NCBI RefSeq assembly: GCF_000156235.1
Contig: NZ_DS996812.1
Coordinates: 186,001 to 250,000 of the forward strand
Direction of reading: 5' to 3'
Origin: Pseudovibrio sp000156235
Lineage (GTDB): Bacteria > Pseudomonadota > Alphaproteobacteria > Rhizobiales > Stappiaceae
Length of the DNA stretch: 64,000 nt
Below are positions 46,301 to 55,362 of the stretch, piece after piece. The notes beneath the pieces were generated by a model that did not search any database, had not been told where the DNA came from, and saw only the letters and a list, made by a program, of their open reading frames with translations. How positions within the stretch are numbered: the first letter of the stretch is position 1; each line of letters opens with the position of its first letter. The translations under genes were made by a program, and so were the position numbers.

Positions 46301-47857
46301 TTAGTGCGCCGCTTTGTTTTCTGGAGTTTCTTCCAGACCGTATTCTTTCAGCTTGCGATAAAGCGTTGAGCGCCCGATGCCCAAACGCTTGGCGACCTCG
46401 GTCATGCGGCCTCCGTAATGGGATATGGCTGTCCGGATCATCTCTTCTTCGACGCCGGTCAGGGTGCGTACGTGGCCTTCGCCATCGAGTGAACGCATAT
46501 ATCCAAAGGGAGGTTGCTCCGCATCGAAGGCTGATACGGCTTCGACATGAAGAAATTGTTCGTCCTGCTGTTCCTCCCATTTACTCGCTACACTTAGGGA
46601 TGAAGAATAGACGTCAGCTTGCGGCTCTTTTTTTCCAACAGACGGCGCTGCCGCGTAACTCATTGGCGTATCAGTCGCTTGAGCTATTTGCGGGAAGTCA
46701 TCGCATGTCAGGCTTGGACCATCGCACAGGACAACGGCGCGGAATACTGCGTTTTCAAGCTGGCGAATGTTGCCAGGCCAGTCATAACTCTTAAGCATAT
46801 TGACCGTGTCAGAAGTGATGCCCGTAACTTGAGGCTTGCTTTCTTCTGCAGCAAAACGCGCGAGGAAATGGCGTGTGAGCTCGGGAATATCCTCACTACG
46901 ATCTCGCAGGGGAGGGATCCAGATTGGGAAGACGTTGAGGCGATAATACAAGTCTTCGCGGAACTTACCTTCCTTCACCTGATCGATCAGGCGGCGGTTG
47001 GTTGCGGAGATCAGGCGGAAATCCACTTTGACAGGCTTGCGGGCGCCAACTGGGTCCACTTCACCTTCCTGAAGAGCGCGAAGAAGTTTGACCTGTACTT
47101 CCAGAGGCAGTTCGCCGACCTCATCCAGAAACAGCGTGCCGCCGTTTGCTTCCTGAAATTTACCGATGTGCCTGTCTACAGCGCCAGTGAAAGCTCCTTT
47201 TTCGTGACCGAAGAGGATGGACTCCACCAGATGATCGGGAATGGCACCGCAGTTCACCGTAACAAACGGCTTGGACCTGCGCTCGCTGGAGCCCTGAATG
47301 GCACGTGCGATCAGCTCTTTACCGACACCGGACTCGCCTTCAATCAGGATCGGGATGTTGGAGGATGCTGCCCGTTCGCCCAGCCGCAGCACACGGTCCA
47401 TTGGCTCTGACCGCGTGACGATGTTGTCAAAGGTGAGCGTGCCTTCTGAATGCTTGCGGATGCGGGTGAGTTCGCCTTCCAGCGTGGCGACTTTCAGCAG
47501 GTTGGTGATGGAAACCTGAAGACGTTCTGGACGGCTTGGTTTGACGACAAAATCCTGAGCGCCTGCCCGCATGGCCTCGATGACGGTTTCAATGCTGCCA
47601 TTGGCGGTCTGCACGATGACCGGGACGGCGTTTTTGGCTTCCCGGGTTTCTTTAAGAACCTGAAATCCATCAACTTCCGGCATCATCAAATCCAGAATGA
47701 CCAGATCGATTTCGGATTGGGCACTTCCTGTCAGGATTTCCAGCGCTTCACGGCCATCAACACAGCTTTTGGAGCGGTATCCGAACCGCTTCACTGCCTC
47801 TTCCAGCAGGCGGCGTTGGACCGGATCGTCATCTACGATCAAAATGCGCTGTGCCAT
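46301..47857 (-). CDS. Sigma-54-dependent response regulator (NtrC family)
   Basis: 518 residues: receiver domain (about 1-120; Asp in LVILDLMMPEVDG), AAA+ domain (about 145-375; Walker A GESGVGKE, GAFTGA sigma-54 contact loop KGAFTGAVD, Walker B GGTLFLDEVG) and a Fis-type helix-turn-helix at the end (MTEVAKRLGIGRSTLYRKL). A 90-residue linker of low complexity precedes the HTH. No histidine kinase gene adjoins, so the partner is unknown. Location beside the L,D-transpeptidase gene is suggestive of envelope control but unproven. AAGGG lies 8 nt before ATG 47857. Confidence 0.94.
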   Translation of the reverse strand: MAQRILIVDDDPVQRRLLEEAVKRFGYRSKSCVDGREALEILTGSAQSEIDLVILDLMMPEVDGFQVLKETREAKNAVPVIVQTANGSIETVIEAMRAGAQDFVVKPSRPERLQVSITNLLKVATLEGELTRIRKHSEGTLTFDNIVTRSEPMDRVLRLGERAASSNIPILIEGESGVGKELIARAIQGSSERRSKPFVTVNCGAIPDHLVESILFGHEKGAFTGAVDRHIGKFQEANGGTLFLDEVGELPLEVQVKLLRALQEGEVDPVGARKPVKVDFRLISATNRRLIDQVKEGKFREDLYYRLNVFPIWIPPLRDRSEDIPELTRHFLARFAAEESKPQVTGITSDTVNMLKSYDWPGNIRQLENAVFRAVVLCDGPSLTCDDFPQIAQATDTPMSYAAAPSVGKKEPQADVYSSSLSVASKWEEQQDEQFLHVEAVSAFDAEQPPFGYMRSLDGEGHVRTLTGVEEEMIRTAISHYGGRMTEVAKRLGIGRSTLYRKLKEYGLEETPENKAAH

Positions 47858-48085
47858 GGGAAATCCCTTCAAATTGATTGGGCAGTAATGCATAGTGTGC
47901 CAATTCAGGTCATCCTGCACTCAATTTGGTAAACAAATTGCCCACTTCATTTTGGGGATCTTGTGAAAACACGCCATTGCATGTGCACGGATTGGACGCA
48001 TATTTAAACAGTGTGCTACGGAACTTGTTCTGCGCACCTCAGATTTCTTTTTTGGTTACATGCCAACCCACAATCGGACGCTCAA

Positions 48086-49933
48086 ATGACACTTAAGCAC
48101 GCCACTCCTTTCCCTATCGCTTATCAAAGTGCTGAGGCTGCAATGACAGCCGGAAGCCTTGGTGACTTACCGGAGTGGGATCTTTCTGTATTTTACAGCT
48201 CTATCGAAGATCCTGCGATTGATCAGGATATGGAGCGTGCGAAAGAACTGGCAGAGCAATTCGAGGCAGATTGCAAAGGCAAACTTGCTGAGATCGCTGC
48301 TCGTTCCGGTGACGAGATGGCCGAGATCGTTCGCCGTTATGAAGAGCTGGAAGACCTGATGGGTCGCATTGGCTCTTATGCCGGCCTCTCTTATGCCGGT
48401 GACACCACCGATCCGGCGCGCCAGAAGTTTTACGGCGATGTGCAGGAAAAGCTGACAACCGCTAGCCTTCACATGCTGTTCTTCTCTCTGGAGATGAACA
48501 AGATTGATGAAGCGGTTCTGGAAGAGGCTCTGAAGTCAGAGAAACTGGCTTACTATCGCCCTTGGCTGGAAGACCTTCGCAAAGAGCGCCCTCATGAACG
48601 CAGTGAGGAAATTGAGCAGCTCTTCCATGAAAAGCATGTGACTGGTGCTGCTGCGTGGAACCGTTTGTTTGATGAGACCATTTCCGGGTCCCGTTATGAG
48701 ATTGATGGCGAAGAGCTCTCCATTGAGCAGACGCTGAACCTGCTGCAGGGTGCTGATGCAGAGCTGCGTAAGAAGGCGGCTGGTGCACTTTCCAAAACCT
48801 TTGCCAAGAACCTGAGCATCTTTACGCTGATCACTAACACGCTGGCGAAGGATAAAGACACCTACGATCGCTGGCACAATTTTGAAGACATTGCTGACAG
48901 TCGTCACCTTTCCAACCGTGTTGAGCGGGAAGTGGTTGATGCGCTGGTGGATTCTGTTCGTGCTGCTTACCCGCGCCTGTCTCACCGCTACTATGCGATG
49001 AAAGCCAAGTGGCTTGGTGTTGAGAAGATGCACTTCTGGGATCGCAATGCGCCACTGCCGCAGGCGGATACTCGTGACATTCCGTGGGATGAGGCGAAGA
49101 CCACTGTTCTGGACGCTTATTCCAAGTTCTCGCCAGAGCTTTCAAGCATTGCAGAAGAGTTCTTCGACAAAAACTGGATTGATGGCGCGGCTCGTCCGGG
49201 TAAGTCTCCGGGGGCGTTTTCTCATCCAACCGTTCCAAGTGCGCACCCGTTTGTGCTGATCAACTATCAGGGCAAAATTCGTGATGTGATGACCTTGGCG
49301 CACGAACTTGGCCATGGTGTGCACCAGGTACTGGCGGCTCCTAATGGTGCGTTGATGGCACCAACACCGCTGACGCTGGCTGAGACTGCTTCTGTGTTTG
49401 GCGAGATGCTGACCTTCAAGGATCTGCTTGCAAAAGCGGAAACGCCTGAAAAGCGTCAGATCATGCTGGCGGGTAAAGTGGAAGACATGCTGAACACGGT
49501 GGTTCGCCAGATCGCGTTCTACACGTTTGAGCGCCAGGTGCATGAGCTGCGTAAAGAAGGTGAGCTGACCTCTGAACAGATCTCGGCGATCTGGATGAGC
49601 GTTCAGGAAGAGAGCCTTGGCGAGGCGATTGACCTTGAGGGCGGCTATGAGAACTACTGGACGTACATCCCGCACTTCATCCATTCACCATTCTACGTTT
49701 ACGCCTATGCCTTTGGTGATTGCCTCGTGAACTCGCTTTATGCGGTTTACGAAGAAGCAGAGGAAGGCTTCCAGCAGAAGTACTTCGACCTGCTGAAAGC
49801 AGGCGGTACCAAACACCACAGCGAACTTCTCGCCCCATTCGGCCTAGATGCCACCGACCCAGCCTTCTGGCAAAAAGGTCTGGCCGTGATCGAGCGGTTC
49901 ATTGATGAACTGGAAGAGATGGATAAGGCGTAA
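48086..49933 (+). CDS. pepF: Oligoendopeptidase F (M3 metallopeptidase)
   Basis: About 615 residues, a cytoplasmic zinc peptidase that degrades oligopeptides of about 7-17 residues. Zinc motif HELGH in LAHELGHGVHQVL (near residue 410), with the third ligand Glu in TPLTLAETASVFGEML 26 residues on. The N-terminal helical PepF domain begins at LGDLPEWDLSVFY. The start is placed at ATG 48086; the frame is open to 48011 and an internal ATG (48143) is also possible. The length matches alphaproteobacterial PepF (about 610-620). Strong terminator downstream. Confidence 0.96.
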   Translation: MTLKHATPFPIAYQSAEAAMTAGSLGDLPEWDLSVFYSSIEDPAIDQDMERAKELAEQFEADCKGKLAEIAARSGDEMAEIVRRYEELEDLMGRIGSYAGLSYAGDTTDPARQKFYGDVQEKLTTASLHMLFFSLEMNKIDEAVLEEALKSEKLAYYRPWLEDLRKERPHERSEEIEQLFHEKHVTGAAAWNRLFDETISGSRYEIDGEELSIEQTLNLLQGADAELRKKAAGALSKTFAKNLSIFTLITNTLAKDKDTYDRWHNFEDIADSRHLSNRVEREVVDALVDSVRAAYPRLSHRYYAMKAKWLGVEKMHFWDRNAPLPQADTRDIPWDEAKTTVLDAYSKFSPELSSIAEEFFDKNWIDGAARPGKSPGAFSHPTVPSAHPFVLINYQGKIRDVMTLAHELGHGVHQVLAAPNGALMAPTPLTLAETASVFGEMLTFKDLLAKAETPEKRQIMLAGKVEDMLNTVVRQIAFYTFERQVHELRKEGELTSEQISAIWMSVQEESLGEAIDLEGGYENYWTYIPHFIHSPFYVYAYAFGDCLVNSLYAVYEEAEEGFQQKYFDLLKAGGTKHHSELLAPFGLDATDPAFWQKGLAVIERFIDELEEMDKA

Positions 49934-49959
49934 GCCAAACCGAGTTGGATTTCTTCAGG

Positions 49960-49988
49960 AGGCGAGGGCAATTGCTCTCGCCTTTTTT
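49960..49988 (+). terminator. Intrinsic terminator of pepF
   Basis: AGGCGAG / CTCGCCT around a self-complementary loop (GCAATTGC), then T6. Confidence 0.88.
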
Positions 49989-50107
49989 GCGTATGCCCCT
50001 ACGAGTTTTCCCACGCTTACTTAAGTTTTCAGTCAGATCTGAAGGGCGCTGGTCCTTGCTGTTTGGTTCTAGACTGATGCTCTAAATCGTATGAGCGGAG
50101 CGGGATC

Positions 50108-50740
50108 ATGCGCAATCTTCTGGCGATGTTGGCTATGGCATTTACGATCAGTGCATGTGGGTCGTACAAGCCCACCAGCAATCAATCGCATTTAGCGGTG
50201 TTTCCGATAGACAAGACTAAGAATTATCTGATTTGGCGCTATGGAAGCGTTCAGCCAGATCTGTCTTCGATTTTCTGCAAGGTGAATGCTTCGGGTGCAA
50301 TAGAAGATTGTGAAGACGAAGAAGAAAGCAATAAAAACAAGCTGACCTTCAAAGTGTTTGACGGGCTTTTGGGATCATATCGAGTGACTTTCAAGCACGA
50401 TGACGACTACTTCCTGATGTCTTATTCGGAGCCTGCGCGGTCTGGCAAATATGCATTTGTTTCTGGAAAATCTGGGCAAGGAAGGCACACTTTCAAGATC
50501 GGTGATGCAACATTTGTAAGTGACTTCAAACCGGGAACGGTGACAGTTATTCCCTATGGATGGGAGCACCGGCGCAGTGAAGCAGATCTAAAACGTACCG
50601 TTGAAGCAAGTCTGAAACAGGCGTTCGGAGATCGGGCGAACATACTTACTGTGCGGGTTGCCCGTAAAGTTCCAATCGATTGCACCAAAGAAAGTCATGG
50701 TTTCTTGAAGGGGACAGAGACCAAGTGCAAGCTGAGATGA
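50108..50740 (+). CDS. Putative lipoprotein of unknown function
   Basis: 210 residues. A lipobox (TISAC-G, Cys17) follows a short hydrophobic signal, so the mature protein is probably lipid-anchored; Gly at +2 favours the outer membrane. The body is of mixed beta character with four Cys after the lipobox: two in FCKVNASGAIEDC (about 58-70) and two at the C-terminus (IDCTKES, TKCKLR), possibly two disulfides. No family recognised. It is followed after 38 nt by a second lipoprotein gene, so the two may be an operon. Confidence 0.75.
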   Translation: MRNLLAMLAMAFTISACGSYKPTSNQSHLAVFPIDKTKNYLIWRYGSVQPDLSSIFCKVNASGAIEDCEDEEESNKNKLTFKVFDGLLGSYRVTFKHDDDYFLMSYSEPARSGKYAFVSGKSGQGRHTFKIGDATFVSDFKPGTVTVIPYGWEHRRSEADLKRTVEASLKQAFGDRANILTVRVARKVPIDCTKESHGFLKGTETKCKLR

Positions 50741-50778
50741 AATCTTCCCGTAGATAAATCGTTGCGATAGGAGCTCTC

Positions 50779-51390
50779 ATGAGTGTCAAAAACATACTGT
50801 TGCTTTTATCGATGGTTGTTCCTCTAGGTGCATGTGGAGGCGGCCTTCAAACGACTAATGTGCCTTCAGAAACGGACCTCCAGACTTGGGAGGTTTTTGA
50901 AAAAGCCTGTATTTCTTCGAGCGCAAAAGCACGAGATAGATATCTTAAATCGGTGGGATGGAAAGTGGCTTCTTCTGCAAGTTATGACCTCCCATTGGTT
51001 TCGATCGCAGAGAGCCGAAATTTTGATAGAAAGACGACCAAGGCTTATCGCGCCCCAAACAATGATAGCGTGATTGTTCTGGGTGAGTACAAGTCACCGG
51101 ATGCGACAGAAGCATCGCCTGCATGCTACCTGGCAACAAGCATGAAGTATGGATCTATCAGGTTCTTCGATGACAAAGTGAAGAGCTATGTCTTTGATGA
51201 TTATACAAAAGATGCGGGTTCTTTCTCAAAGAATGTGAGGATTTCCGGAGGTGTGAACCGCACGAGTTGGATTAACGAAGTAGAGACTGACACTGGGAGT
51301 AAACGCTCGGTTGATGTGGCTGGTGTGAGCTTCATTTCTGGAGAGCACAGCAGATCAACACCTTCGCTAGTTCTACGAGTAAATAAGTAA
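50779..51390 (+). CDS. Second putative lipoprotein of unknown function
   Basis: 203 residues. Signal with lipobox PLGAC-G (Cys19). The mature part has two further Cys (FEKACISS, SPACYLAT) that could pair. It is predicted beta-rich with many Ser and Asp. Similar in size and layout to the gene just upstream but not clearly homologous by eye. GGAG lies 5-6 nt before the ATG. A terminator follows, so the pair is the end of a transcription unit. Confidence 0.72.
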   Translation: MSVKNILLLLSMVVPLGACGGGLQTTNVPSETDLQTWEVFEKACISSSAKARDRYLKSVGWKVASSASYDLPLVSIAESRNFDRKTTKAYRAPNNDSVIVLGEYKSPDATEASPACYLATSMKYGSIRFFDDKVKSYVFDDYTKDAGSFSKNVRISGGVNRTSWINEVETDTGSKRSVDVAGVSFISGEHSRSTPSLVLRVNK

Positions 51391-51413
51391 CTCATCACTT
51401 TTGAAAGCTGCTC

Positions 51414-51440
51414 GGCGAGAGATGTTTTCTCTCGCCTTTT
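51414..51440 (+). terminator. Intrinsic terminator after the lipoprotein pair
   Basis: GGCGAGAGA / TCTCTCGCC (9 bp, 5-nt loop) and T4. It lies 4 nt before the convergent thioesterase gene ends. Confidence 0.82.
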
Positions 51441-51444
51441 ACGC

Positions 51445-51915
51445 CTATTGTTGAATGTCTGCTCTGCCGCGGACGGCCATCATGGTGCCGGAGAGGGTGG
51501 CGACTTTTTTCTCGATGCCGTCTTTGATGGCGTAGGCTGCGGCGTTGACGAAGGTGATGGTGCGGCCGGGTTTTTCTACTTTCGCCCGGAACACGAAGTG
51601 TTCGCCCGCGGCTGGGTTCATCAGATTGGTTTTCAGCTCGATTGTGAGCACGGCGGCGTCTTCCTCCATAAGGGAGAAGGCAGCGTATCCGGCGGCGCTG
51701 TCCAAGGCCGTGGTTACGATGCCAGCGTGAAGGAAGCCGTGTTGCTGGGTGAAATCCTTGTTGTACGGCATGGTCAGCTCGACGATGCCTGGTTCCACTT
51801 TGGCGATCTCGATGCCAAGTGAAGTCATAGCTGGTTGGCGGGCAAAGCTGTCTCTTACTTTTTTCTCATAATCTGCAAAGCGCGGCGTGAATTCTGTCAT
51901 GCTATCTGCGAGCAT
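51445..51915 (-). CDS. PaaI-type hotdog-fold thioesterase
   Basis: 156 residues, acyl-CoA thioesterase family (PaaI/YigI). The hotdog motif QQHGFLHAGIVTTALDSAAGYAA (about 58-80) is present, with Gly-Phe in place of the more common Gly-Gly after the His. Strands LTIELKTNLMNPA and RTITFVNAAAYA complete the fold. It probably trims stalled or toxic acyl-CoAs; substrate unknown. AGGA lies 8 nt before the ATG. The AraC gene lies downstream on the same strand? No: it starts upstream at 52710 and ends 18 nt before this gene, so the two are likely co-transcribed. Confidence 0.88.
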   Translation of the reverse strand: MLADSMTEFTPRFADYEKKVRDSFARQPAMTSLGIEIAKVEPGIVELTMPYNKDFTQQHGFLHAGIVTTALDSAAGYAAFSLMEEDAAVLTIELKTNLMNPAAGEHFVFRAKVEKPGRTITFVNAAAYAIKDGIEKKVATLSGTMMAVRGRADIQQ

Positions 51916-51933
51916 TCTTAATGTCCTATGGGT

Positions 51934-52710
51934 TTAATCTATTACTATGCCTAGTCTTAATGCCGGGCTTTCCTGATGGTCTTGAAGAAAACGGACAGAG
52001 TTGTCTTCTGACCAGACTTCTCTGAACTGTGCAGGGGAATGGCCGGTTTTCTCTCTGAAATCTCGGCTCATATGCGCCTGATCTGCGAAGGCATGTTCGT
52101 AGGCGATGTCGCTGAGCGATGAGTTGCTCTGTGAAATGTCTGATAGTGCGCTCTGAAATCGGTTGAGTGCTGCAAATGGTTTGGGTGAGATACCCATACG
52201 CGACTTGAACTGCCGGCGATGTGTGCGTGCTGACTGCGCAGTTACCAGCTGGTGTGAGTTCTCATCGCTCGGTGTGAGAGACATCAGGATTGTACAGGTT
52301 TCGATGAGAGCCTGATGGAAGCCTTCCAGCTCTCCAGAGTGTTGCTCACAGTGTGAATGGATTGCGTTGATCTTATCAAGTGCTGCCATGGGCGGCTGTT
52401 GGACCGCCAATGGTGGCAGTTGTTTGAACTTTACACCCCAAATCACACCGAAAATCTGGCGGGTCTTAGGAGATATTGTCGGCTTGGGCGGAACGTACTT
52501 GAGCTTTGGCGGACCTTCTGTTCGGTCGGTGGAGTACTCAAATCGCAGGGAGGCATAAGGAGAGGCGAAGTTTCCTTTGCTTTGTGCTGAGAGAGTGCCG
52601 TTATCGCGGAGATAGAATGTGCTTTCAATGAAATGGGTTTGCCAATCCGGAGCTTCGAACTCCAGATAGCAGGCTTTGGTATCGGCAAATTCAACTGAAG
52701 GAACAGTCAC
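51934..52710 (-). CDS. AraC family transcriptional regulator
   Basis: 258 residues. The C-terminal AraC domain (about 155-245) contains two helix-turn-helix units, with LSDIAYEHAFADQAHMSRDFREKTGHSPAQFRE as the typical second part. The N-terminal part (1-130) is an unassigned sensor domain. GTG start behind GAGGTG. It ends 18 nt before the thioesterase gene in the same direction, so they probably form a small operon. Confidence 0.88.
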   Translation of the reverse strand: MTVPSVEFADTKACYLEFEAPDWQTHFIESTFYLRDNGTLSAQSKGNFASPYASLRFEYSTDRTEGPPKLKYVPPKPTISPKTRQIFGVIWGVKFKQLPPLAVQQPPMAALDKINAIHSHCEQHSGELEGFHQALIETCTILMSLTPSDENSHQLVTAQSARTHRRQFKSRMGISPKPFAALNRFQSALSDISQSNSSLSDIAYEHAFADQAHMSRDFREKTGHSPAQFREVWSEDNSVRFLQDHQESPALRLGIVID

Positions 52711-52810
52711 TCACGCACCTCATTGGATTTATGAGGGGAGTGTAGAGGGATTTGAGAGGCTTACTAAAGCTCAACGTTTGTCGTAGCTGGCAGGAGAGCT
52801 TTCTCTCCGG

Positions 52811-53188
52811 CTATCTATGCTGATCAATCAGAATTGGGTTTCCATCGGGATCAACCACCGTGAAGCTTGCTGGCCCTGAGGTGGTTTCGTCAGCTTCCGG
52901 TCCATGGATTTCGACGCCATCAGCTTTCAGACGCTTCTGAAGCTCTCTCACATCAATGAACTCATCCAGCGCCTGAGCTTCCTGATCCCAACCGGGATTG
53001 AAGGTGAGCATGTTCTTTTCAAACATCCCCTGAAACAGCCCGATGATCGTCGCGCCGTTCTTCATGATCGCCCAACCGTTCGAGCCATCGCAACTGGGAT
53101 CGCAGGTGAAACCGAGCTTCTTGTAGAACGCGATTGATGCGTGGATATCTTTAACTGTGAGGCTGATTGAGAAAGCGCCCAATTGCAT
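52811..53188 (-). CDS. VOC (glyoxalase/bleomycin-resistance) family protein
   Basis: 125 residues made of two beta-alpha-beta-beta-beta modules. The first begins GAFSISLTVKDIHASIAFYKKLGF; the second ends ASFTVVDPDGNPILIDQH. Such proteins bind a metal and catalyse isomerisation, or act as antibiotic-binding proteins; the specific role is unknown. Start at ATG 53188, where GGAGG lies about 11 nt upstream; the longer frame to 53212 is not conserved. Confidence 0.87.
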   Translation of the reverse strand: MQLGAFSISLTVKDIHASIAFYKKLGFTCDPSCDGSNGWAIMKNGATIIGLFQGMFEKNMLTFNPGWDQEAQALDEFIDVRELQKRLKADGVEIHGPEADETTSGPASFTVVDPDGNPILIDQHR

Positions 53189-53489
53189 GTGATATCCCCC
53201 TCCAAGAACCACGATGAAATGTTCAGGTGAGATAGCATAGAGGAAGTTCTGCCGGGCTCAAACTGGATAGATTTTGCGATGTCCTTGTGGCGTGTTTGAT
53301 TGAGAAAATTTTGATCAAAAACTGTAGGTTCTTTTTTCATGGAATGAAGAAATCTTCACGTACACATAGCAACGCAAAATTCTCCAAAAAAACGCGTTTT
53401 TTCGGTCTTCCTGCTGCTTTCTGGCATTGTTCTAGGAAGCCTGTGCTGCTACATCCTGCGACAGAATTGTAACGCATACGAGGACTGGC

Positions 53490-54818
53490 ATGATCCCGCG
53501 CTATTCGCGTCCTGACATGGTCGCTATTTGGTCTCCTGAAACAAAGTTCCGCATCTGGTTTGAGATTGAAGCTCATGCTTGTGATGCTTTGGCAGAGCTG
53601 GGTGTGATCCCAAAAGAATCTGCTGCAAAGATCTGGGAGAAGGGTGGTCCGGCTACCTTCGACATTGCGCGGATTGATGAGATCGAGCGTGAAACCAAGC
53701 ACGACGTGATTGCGTTCCTGACGCATCTTGCTGAGATCGTTGGTCCGGATGCGCGCTTCGTGCATCAGGGCATGACCTCTTCTGACGTTCTGGATACGTG
53801 CTTCAACGTTCAGCTGGTTCGCGCGGCGGATATTCTTCTGGCCGACATGGACAAGCTGCTGGCAGCTCTCAAGCGCCGCGCGTATGAGCACAAAGACACC
53901 GTAACTATCGGTCGTTCCCACGGAATTCATGCTGAGCCAGTGACCTTCGGTCTGAAGATGGCGCAGGCTTATGCTGAGTTTGATCGCTGTAAGAAGCGTT
54001 TGGAACTGGCGCGTGAAGAGATTGCGACCTGTGCGATTTCCGGTGCGGTTGGAACCTTCGCGAACATCGACCCTCGCGTTGAAGAGCACGTTGCTGAGAA
54101 GCTGGGTCTGGGTGCTGAGCCAGTTTCTACTCAGGTGATCCCACGTGACCGTCATGCTATGTTCTTCGCGGTTCTGGGTGTGATTGCGTCTTCTATCGAG
54201 CGTCTGGCGACTGAAGTTCGTCACCTGCAGCGTACCGAAGTTCTGGAAGCTGAGGAGTTCTTCTCCAAAGGCCAGAAGGGTTCTTCTGCGATGCCGCACA
54301 AGCGTAACCCAGTGCTGACCGAGAACCTAACCGGTCTGGCGCGTATGGTTCGCTCCTACGCGATGCCTGCAATGGAAAATGTTGCTCTGTGGCACGAGCG
54401 TGACATCTCTCATTCTTCCGTTGAGCGTATGATTGGTCCTGATGCGACTGTAACTCTGGACTTTGCGCTGGCTCGTCTGACCAACGTGATGGAAAATCTG
54501 GTGGTTTACCCTGAGCGCATGATGGGTAACATGGATCGTCTTGGTGGTCTGGTGCACTCTCAGCGTATTCTGCTTGCTCTGACACAGGCTGGCGCTTCTC
54601 GTGAAGACAGCTACCGTCTGGTTCAGCGCAATGCGATGAAGGTTTGGGACAGCTATCAGGTTTCCGGTAGCGCAGACGTGGACTTCCTGAGCGAGCTGCT
54701 GAACGATGAAGATGTTCGCAAGCACCTGTCTGAAGAGCAGATCCGCGAGCGCTTTGACCTTGGCTACCACACCAAGAACGTTGACGTGATCTTTAAGCGG
54801 GTGTTTGGCGAAGCCTAA
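53490..54818 (+). CDS. purB: Adenylosuccinate lyase
   Basis: A 442-residue fumarase/aspartase-superfamily enzyme acting twice in purine synthesis (SAICAR to AICAR, adenylosuccinate to AMP). Signature GSSAMPHKRNPVLTENL (near 265), TSSDVLDTCFNVQL (near 92) and GRSHGIHAEPVTFGLK (near 140) are diagnostic. N-terminal MIPRYSRPDMVAIWSPE is the usual start, with GAGGA 6-7 nt upstream. Length is as in other alphaproteobacteria. The VOC gene follows 30 nt later and may be co-transcribed. Confidence 0.98.
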   Translation: MIPRYSRPDMVAIWSPETKFRIWFEIEAHACDALAELGVIPKESAAKIWEKGGPATFDIARIDEIERETKHDVIAFLTHLAEIVGPDARFVHQGMTSSDVLDTCFNVQLVRAADILLADMDKLLAALKRRAYEHKDTVTIGRSHGIHAEPVTFGLKMAQAYAEFDRCKKRLELAREEIATCAISGAVGTFANIDPRVEEHVAEKLGLGAEPVSTQVIPRDRHAMFFAVLGVIASSIERLATEVRHLQRTEVLEAEEFFSKGQKGSSAMPHKRNPVLTENLTGLARMVRSYAMPAMENVALWHERDISHSSVERMIGPDATVTLDFALARLTNVMENLVVYPERMMGNMDRLGGLVHSQRILLALTQAGASREDSYRLVQRNAMKVWDSYQVSGSADVDFLSELLNDEDVRKHLSEEQIRERFDLGYHTKNVDVIFKRVFGEA

Positions 54819-54848
54819 GTTGCCCCGTTGATAGCAGTGGAGGGGAAG

Positions 54849-55208
54849 ATGAAGCTTTATGGTCTGCGGATTTTCGTGAATGATATCGGAAAGGCCAAGG
54901 AGTTTTATGCTGAGACGCTGGGTCTTCCTCTCAGCTGGGATATGCCTGAGCTTGGCGCGTTTGGTGCCAAGCTCGACAACGCTGAGCTCATTATTGAGCA
55001 GGCGCATAATGAAGAAGACCGCGAGTATATTGGTCGCTTCCTTGGTGCTTCTTTGCAGGTGGACGATATTGTCGATACCTATGAACGCCTTTCAGAAAAG
55101 GGCGTTGCCTTTTCCAGCCCGCCTGAAAAGCAGGTTTGGGGCGGAGTTCTTGCACATTTTCATGATCCGTTTGGCAATGTTTTGACACTGCTGGGCGAAC
55201 CTCGCTGA
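54849..55208 (+). CDS. VOC family protein (second)
   Basis: 119 residues. Typical VOC opening KLYGLRIFVNDIGKAKEFYAETLGL and closing AHFHDPFGNVLTLLGE. The start at ATG 54849 has AGGGGAAG just upstream. It lies close behind purB, probably on the same transcript, though no functional link is evident. It is not a close copy of the other VOC gene in the window. Confidence 0.88.
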   Translation: MKLYGLRIFVNDIGKAKEFYAETLGLPLSWDMPELGAFGAKLDNAELIIEQAHNEEDREYIGRFLGASLQVDDIVDTYERLSEKGVAFSSPPEKQVWGGVLAHFHDPFGNVLTLLGEPR

Positions 55209-55362
55209 CAACTTGGTCTGTTTAAGGTTTTAATCACGCCAGTGCTGGCAAAGCTTGCTGCCTGATGCAGTGGCTTGGCCAACCGTTTTGCCAATGTTGT
55301 TGTGCGTATTCTTTTTTCGCAAATGAGTTGCTCGTCTGGAATACGCTTTTGGAGTTTTTGCT

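Noticed and set aside
53337..54299. 320-codon minus-strand frame
   Set aside because: Antisense to purB.
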